Source: Bryobacterales bacterium
Lineage (GTDB): Bacteria; Acidobacteriota; Terriglobia; Bryobacterales; Bryobacteraceae
Assembly (NCBI GenBank): GCA_003132865.1
Contig: PKYZ01000379.1
Location: 5,718 to 13,917, forward strand
DNA length: 8,200 nucleotides
Direction: 5' to 3'
Shown here: positions 6,865 through 8,200 of the stretch, piece after piece
How the letters are laid out: each line of letters begins with the position of its first letter
Position numbering within the stretch: the stretch's first letter is position 1
Program-made: the position numbers and the translations under genes
Notes under the pieces: generated by a model
Seen by the model: only the letters and a program-made list of their open reading frames with translations
What the model was told of the DNA's origin: nothing
The model's database searches: none

Positions 6865-7323
6865 ATGAGGACATATTCAACTACTTCAATTACCGGAGCC
6901 GTCTTGACGACCCTCCTCTTCGCGTTCTCCGCCTTCGCGCGCGACCACAGCGCCCTGAACGGCACCTGGACGCTGGTGCCCGCCCAGAGCGATTTTGCCG
7001 GCCAGCCCGTCGTCCAAACCGGCACCGTGACGATCGCCGACCGGGACGGCATCATCATCGTCTCTCGCAGTTTCGTGTATGAAGGCGCCACCGAGACGTT
7101 TTACTACAACGACGTCACCGACAGCGAGCACAACGCCACTATCCACACCGGCAAAGACCTCAAGAGCAAGACCAGCTGGGATCACGACGTCTTGAAGGTG
7201 ACCACCACTCAATCCGGTGCGGTTACTATCGAACGCTACAGCCTGGCCCCGGATGGCGCCATGATCGTTAGCGTCGAAAGGCCCGAGCGAAAGCCGATCA
7301 GCTTGGTCTTCCAGCGCCAATAA
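6865..7323 (+). CDS. small secreted protein of unknown function, 152 aa
   Basis: A Sec signal peptide is clear: a short basic start (MRT), a hydrophobic core at about residues 10-22 and an AFA signal peptidase I site, cutting after residue 25. The mature part (about 127 residues) begins with LNGTWTLVPAQSDF and continues with alternating beta-type strands (TGTVTIADRDGIIIVS, TIERYSLAPDGAMIVS). GTW-L-P-SDF openings are seen in lipocalin-like and other small beta-rich exported proteins of soil bacteria, so an extracytoplasmic beta-barrel or sandwich is my guess. No cysteine follows the signal, so it is not a lipoprotein. The start at 6865 is preferred over 6718 because of GGAAAG five bases upstream and the signal peptide. 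It lies 133 bases after mgtA with no visible terminator between, so read-through is possible. Confidence 0.82.
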   Translation: MRTYSTTSITGAVLTTLLFAFSAFARDHSALNGTWTLVPAQSDFAGQPVVQTGTVTIADRDGIIIVSRSFVYEGATETFYYNDVTDSEHNATIHTGKDLKSKTSWDHDVLKVTTTQSGAVTIERYSLAPDGAMIVSVERPERKPISLVFQRQ

Positions 7324-7337
7324 CGCAACTGTCCATA

Positions 7338-7358
7338 ACCATATATGGTCACGTGACC
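7338..7358. repeat. two overlapping 12-base palindromes
   Basis: ACCATATATGGT (7338-7349) and GGTCACGTGACC (7347-7358) are each perfect and share GGT. They lie just after the secreted-protein gene. They could be an operator pair or alternative stems of the adjoining terminator. Their centre is about 110 bp before the predicted start point of the DUF883-like gene. Confidence 0.6.
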
Positions 7359-7375
7359 CGGTGCGGTCAGTTTTT
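7354..7375 (+). terminator. intrinsic terminator of the secreted-protein gene
   Basis: TGACC (7354-7358) pairs with GGTCA (7365-7369) around CGGTGC, followed by G and TTTTTCTT. This stem plus T-run 30 bases after the stop is the clearest terminator in the window, though the stem is short. Confidence 0.6.
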
Positions 7376-7380
7376 CTTAC

Positions 7381-7398
7381 GGCGAACATACATTCGCC
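7381..7398. repeat. perfect hairpin GGCGAA-CATACA-TTCGCC
   Basis: A 6-bp stem with a 6-base loop lies directly after the terminator T-run. Together with the two palindromes and the terminator it makes four dyads within 61 bases. Role unknown. Confidence 0.5.
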
Positions 7399-7431
7399 TC
7401 TACCTTGCCGCATCCTTTGGCATTCCTGTAA

Positions 7432-7447
7432 CGGCCACAGCCGTGCA
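7432..7447 (+). promoter_or_regulatory. weak sigma-54 type element before the DUF883-like gene
   Basis: CGGCCACAGCCGTGCA keeps GG-N10-GC and shares AGCCGTGCA with the mgtA promoter, but its -24 box is poor. The overlapping TGGCATTCCTGTAACG (7418-7433) has a good -24 box but lacks the -12 GC. The start point would be near 7458, 54 bases before the gene. Confidence 0.28.
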
Positions 7448-7511
7448 CTTCAAGAGATCCGAGCGGAGCCGCCGCGAACAAGAGTTTTGTAAAACACAAT
7501 TGGAGGAAAGA

Positions 7512-7901
7512 ATGAATCTAACAGATACGGCAACTAGAGCGGGCGCAACTCTGTCTCGCGCCCAGGAGCGAGTGAAGGATTTTGGCCTCGCCGCCGCTGA
7601 GAAGTTGGATGAAGCCCGAGAGGGAACAGCCGACGCGCTCGAAAACGCGGCTTGCTCGGTTCGAACCACCGGACGCGCGGGGGCCAAGACGATAGAGACT
7701 ATGTCGGAGAACGCGGCCGGCAACCTGGATTCCACCGCTGCATATATGCGCGATCACGACCTGGGAGGCATGCTCAGTAACCTCCGGCAGGTGATTGTCA
7801 GGAATCCAACCGCGTTCCTGGTTTTGGCCGCTAGCATTGGGTTCCTGGCCGGTTCCGCGTTTCGGCGAAACAATTCACAGGCCGGGCCGTACCCGGCCTA
7901 G
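7512..7901 (+). CDS. YqjD/ElaB/DUF883-like membrane-anchored helical protein, 129 aa
   Basis: Residues 1-90 are a long polar, alanine-rich amphipathic helix region without tryptophan, likely a coiled coil. Residues about 93-118 (VIVRNPTAFLVLAASIGFLAGSAFRR) are one membrane helix with a small-residue zipper, closed by RR and a short polar tail. The RNP-helix-GFLAG-RR ending is the signature layout of DUF883/YqjD proteins, which sit in the inner membrane by a C-terminal anchor; E. coli YqjD binds ribosomes in stationary phase. Sequence identity to that family is low here, so function is by architecture only. The start at 7512 has GGAGG five bases upstream; the in-frame extension back to 7353 is not protein-like. 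It lies 24 bases ahead of another small membrane gene, so the two are probably one operon. Confidence 0.82.
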   Translation: MNLTDTATRAGATLSRAQERVKDFGLAAAEKLDEAREGTADALENAACSVRTTGRAGAKTIETMSENAAGNLDSTAAYMRDHDLGGMLSNLRQVIVRNPTAFLVLAASIGFLAGSAFRRNNSQAGPYPA

Positions 7902-7925
7902 GATTCAGAAGAAAAGGAGAACGAT

Positions 7926-8078
7926 ATGCTGATACTGATTATCATTTTGGTACTGCTCTTTGGCGCCGGTGGAGGATATTACGGCCATAGCCGCTGGGGT
8001 CCCGGTGGCGGGGCTGGTATAGGACTGGGGACGGTTCTAATAATTCTCCTCATCGCCTACATGCTTGGCCTGCTCTGA
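7926..8078 (+). CDS. DUF3309-like small glycine-rich membrane protein, 50 aa
   Basis: Two hydrophobic helices (about 2-12 and 32-50) flank a glycine-rich hydrophilic loop with GAGGGYYGHSRWGPGGG at about residues 13-29. This is the layout of DUF3309-type proteins, which are tiny, widespread and uncharacterised. AAGGAG lies six bases before the ATG, and the gene follows the DUF883-like gene with a 24-base gap, so co-transcription is likely. The end at TGA 8076-8078 leaves no extra tail. It is a natural partner of the other stress-type membrane proteins here; the role itself is unknown. Confidence 0.87.
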   Translation: MLILIIILVLLFGAGGGYYGHSRWGPGGGAGIGLGTVLIILLIAYMLGLL

Positions 8079-8161
8079 TATCAGATCCACAACTTCGCTG
8101 ACAACTCCGATGCCGCCGAGAATGACGGTTGGTTTTCCAAGAAGCTGTGGATAAATCGGTT

Positions 8162-8181
8162 GGCAGGCGAAAGCGCCTGCC
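8162..8181. repeat. REP-like hairpin, GGCAGGCG / CGCCTGCC
   Basis: A perfect 8-bp stem with loop AAAG is followed by a CCACC tail and no T-run. Short stems of this form followed by CCCCAC are, to my memory, dispersed intergenic repeats in Acidobacteriota genomes; that link is recall and needs a genome-wide count. It may also mark the transcript end of the DUF883/DUF3309 operon. Confidence 0.6.
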
Positions 8182-8200
8182 CCACCAGGATGTAAACCAT

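Overview
The window looks like chromosomal DNA of a GC-rich, Gram-negative-type soil bacterium. The mix of an orphan sigma-54 activator, a stand-alone STAS protein, tiny stress-type membrane proteins and a short GC-rich palindrome near the right edge suggests Acidobacteriota. That placement is an inference from gene style; no rRNA or other marker gene is present. No phage, IS, CRISPR or tRNA signal was seen.

Layout. Bases 1-840 hold a doubtful minus-strand small ORF and a convincing 91-residue three-helix membrane protein (564-839). Bases 840-1379 are gene-free apart from GC-rich palindromes. On the minus strand from 3238 to 1380 lies a two-gene operon: a STAS-domain protein of the anti-anti-sigma type, then an NtrC-type sigma-54 response regulator with intact receiver, AAA+ and Fis-type HTH domains. 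Behind the operon promoter is an open but start-less minus-strand frame (3272-3679). Next comes a 50-residue lmo0937-like membrane protein on the minus strand (3734-3886). It is divergent from a full MgtA/MgtB-type magnesium P-type ATPase on the plus strand (about 4188-6731). The right part carries a small secreted protein (6865-7323), an intrinsic terminator with clustered dyads, a YqjD/ElaB/DUF883-like membrane-anchored helical protein (7512-7901), a 50-residue DUF3309-like glycine-rich membrane protein (7926-8078) and a REP-like hairpin at the edge.

How it may work together. I find GG-N10-GC sigma-54 type (-24/-12) elements in front of the STAS/regulator operon, the lmo0937-like gene and mgtA, and a weaker one before the DUF883-like gene. 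A perfect 8-1-8 inverted repeat, GGTGCAGAATCTGCACC (4001-4017), sits between the two divergent promoters. It is centred 107 and 108 bp from their predicted start points, the usual place for an NtrC-type enhancer. The simplest reading is a local, self-regulated sigma-54 regulon that couples a STAS switch and an orphan response regulator to magnesium uptake and envelope-type small proteins. The promoter and operator matches are read by eye; the regulatory wiring is inference.
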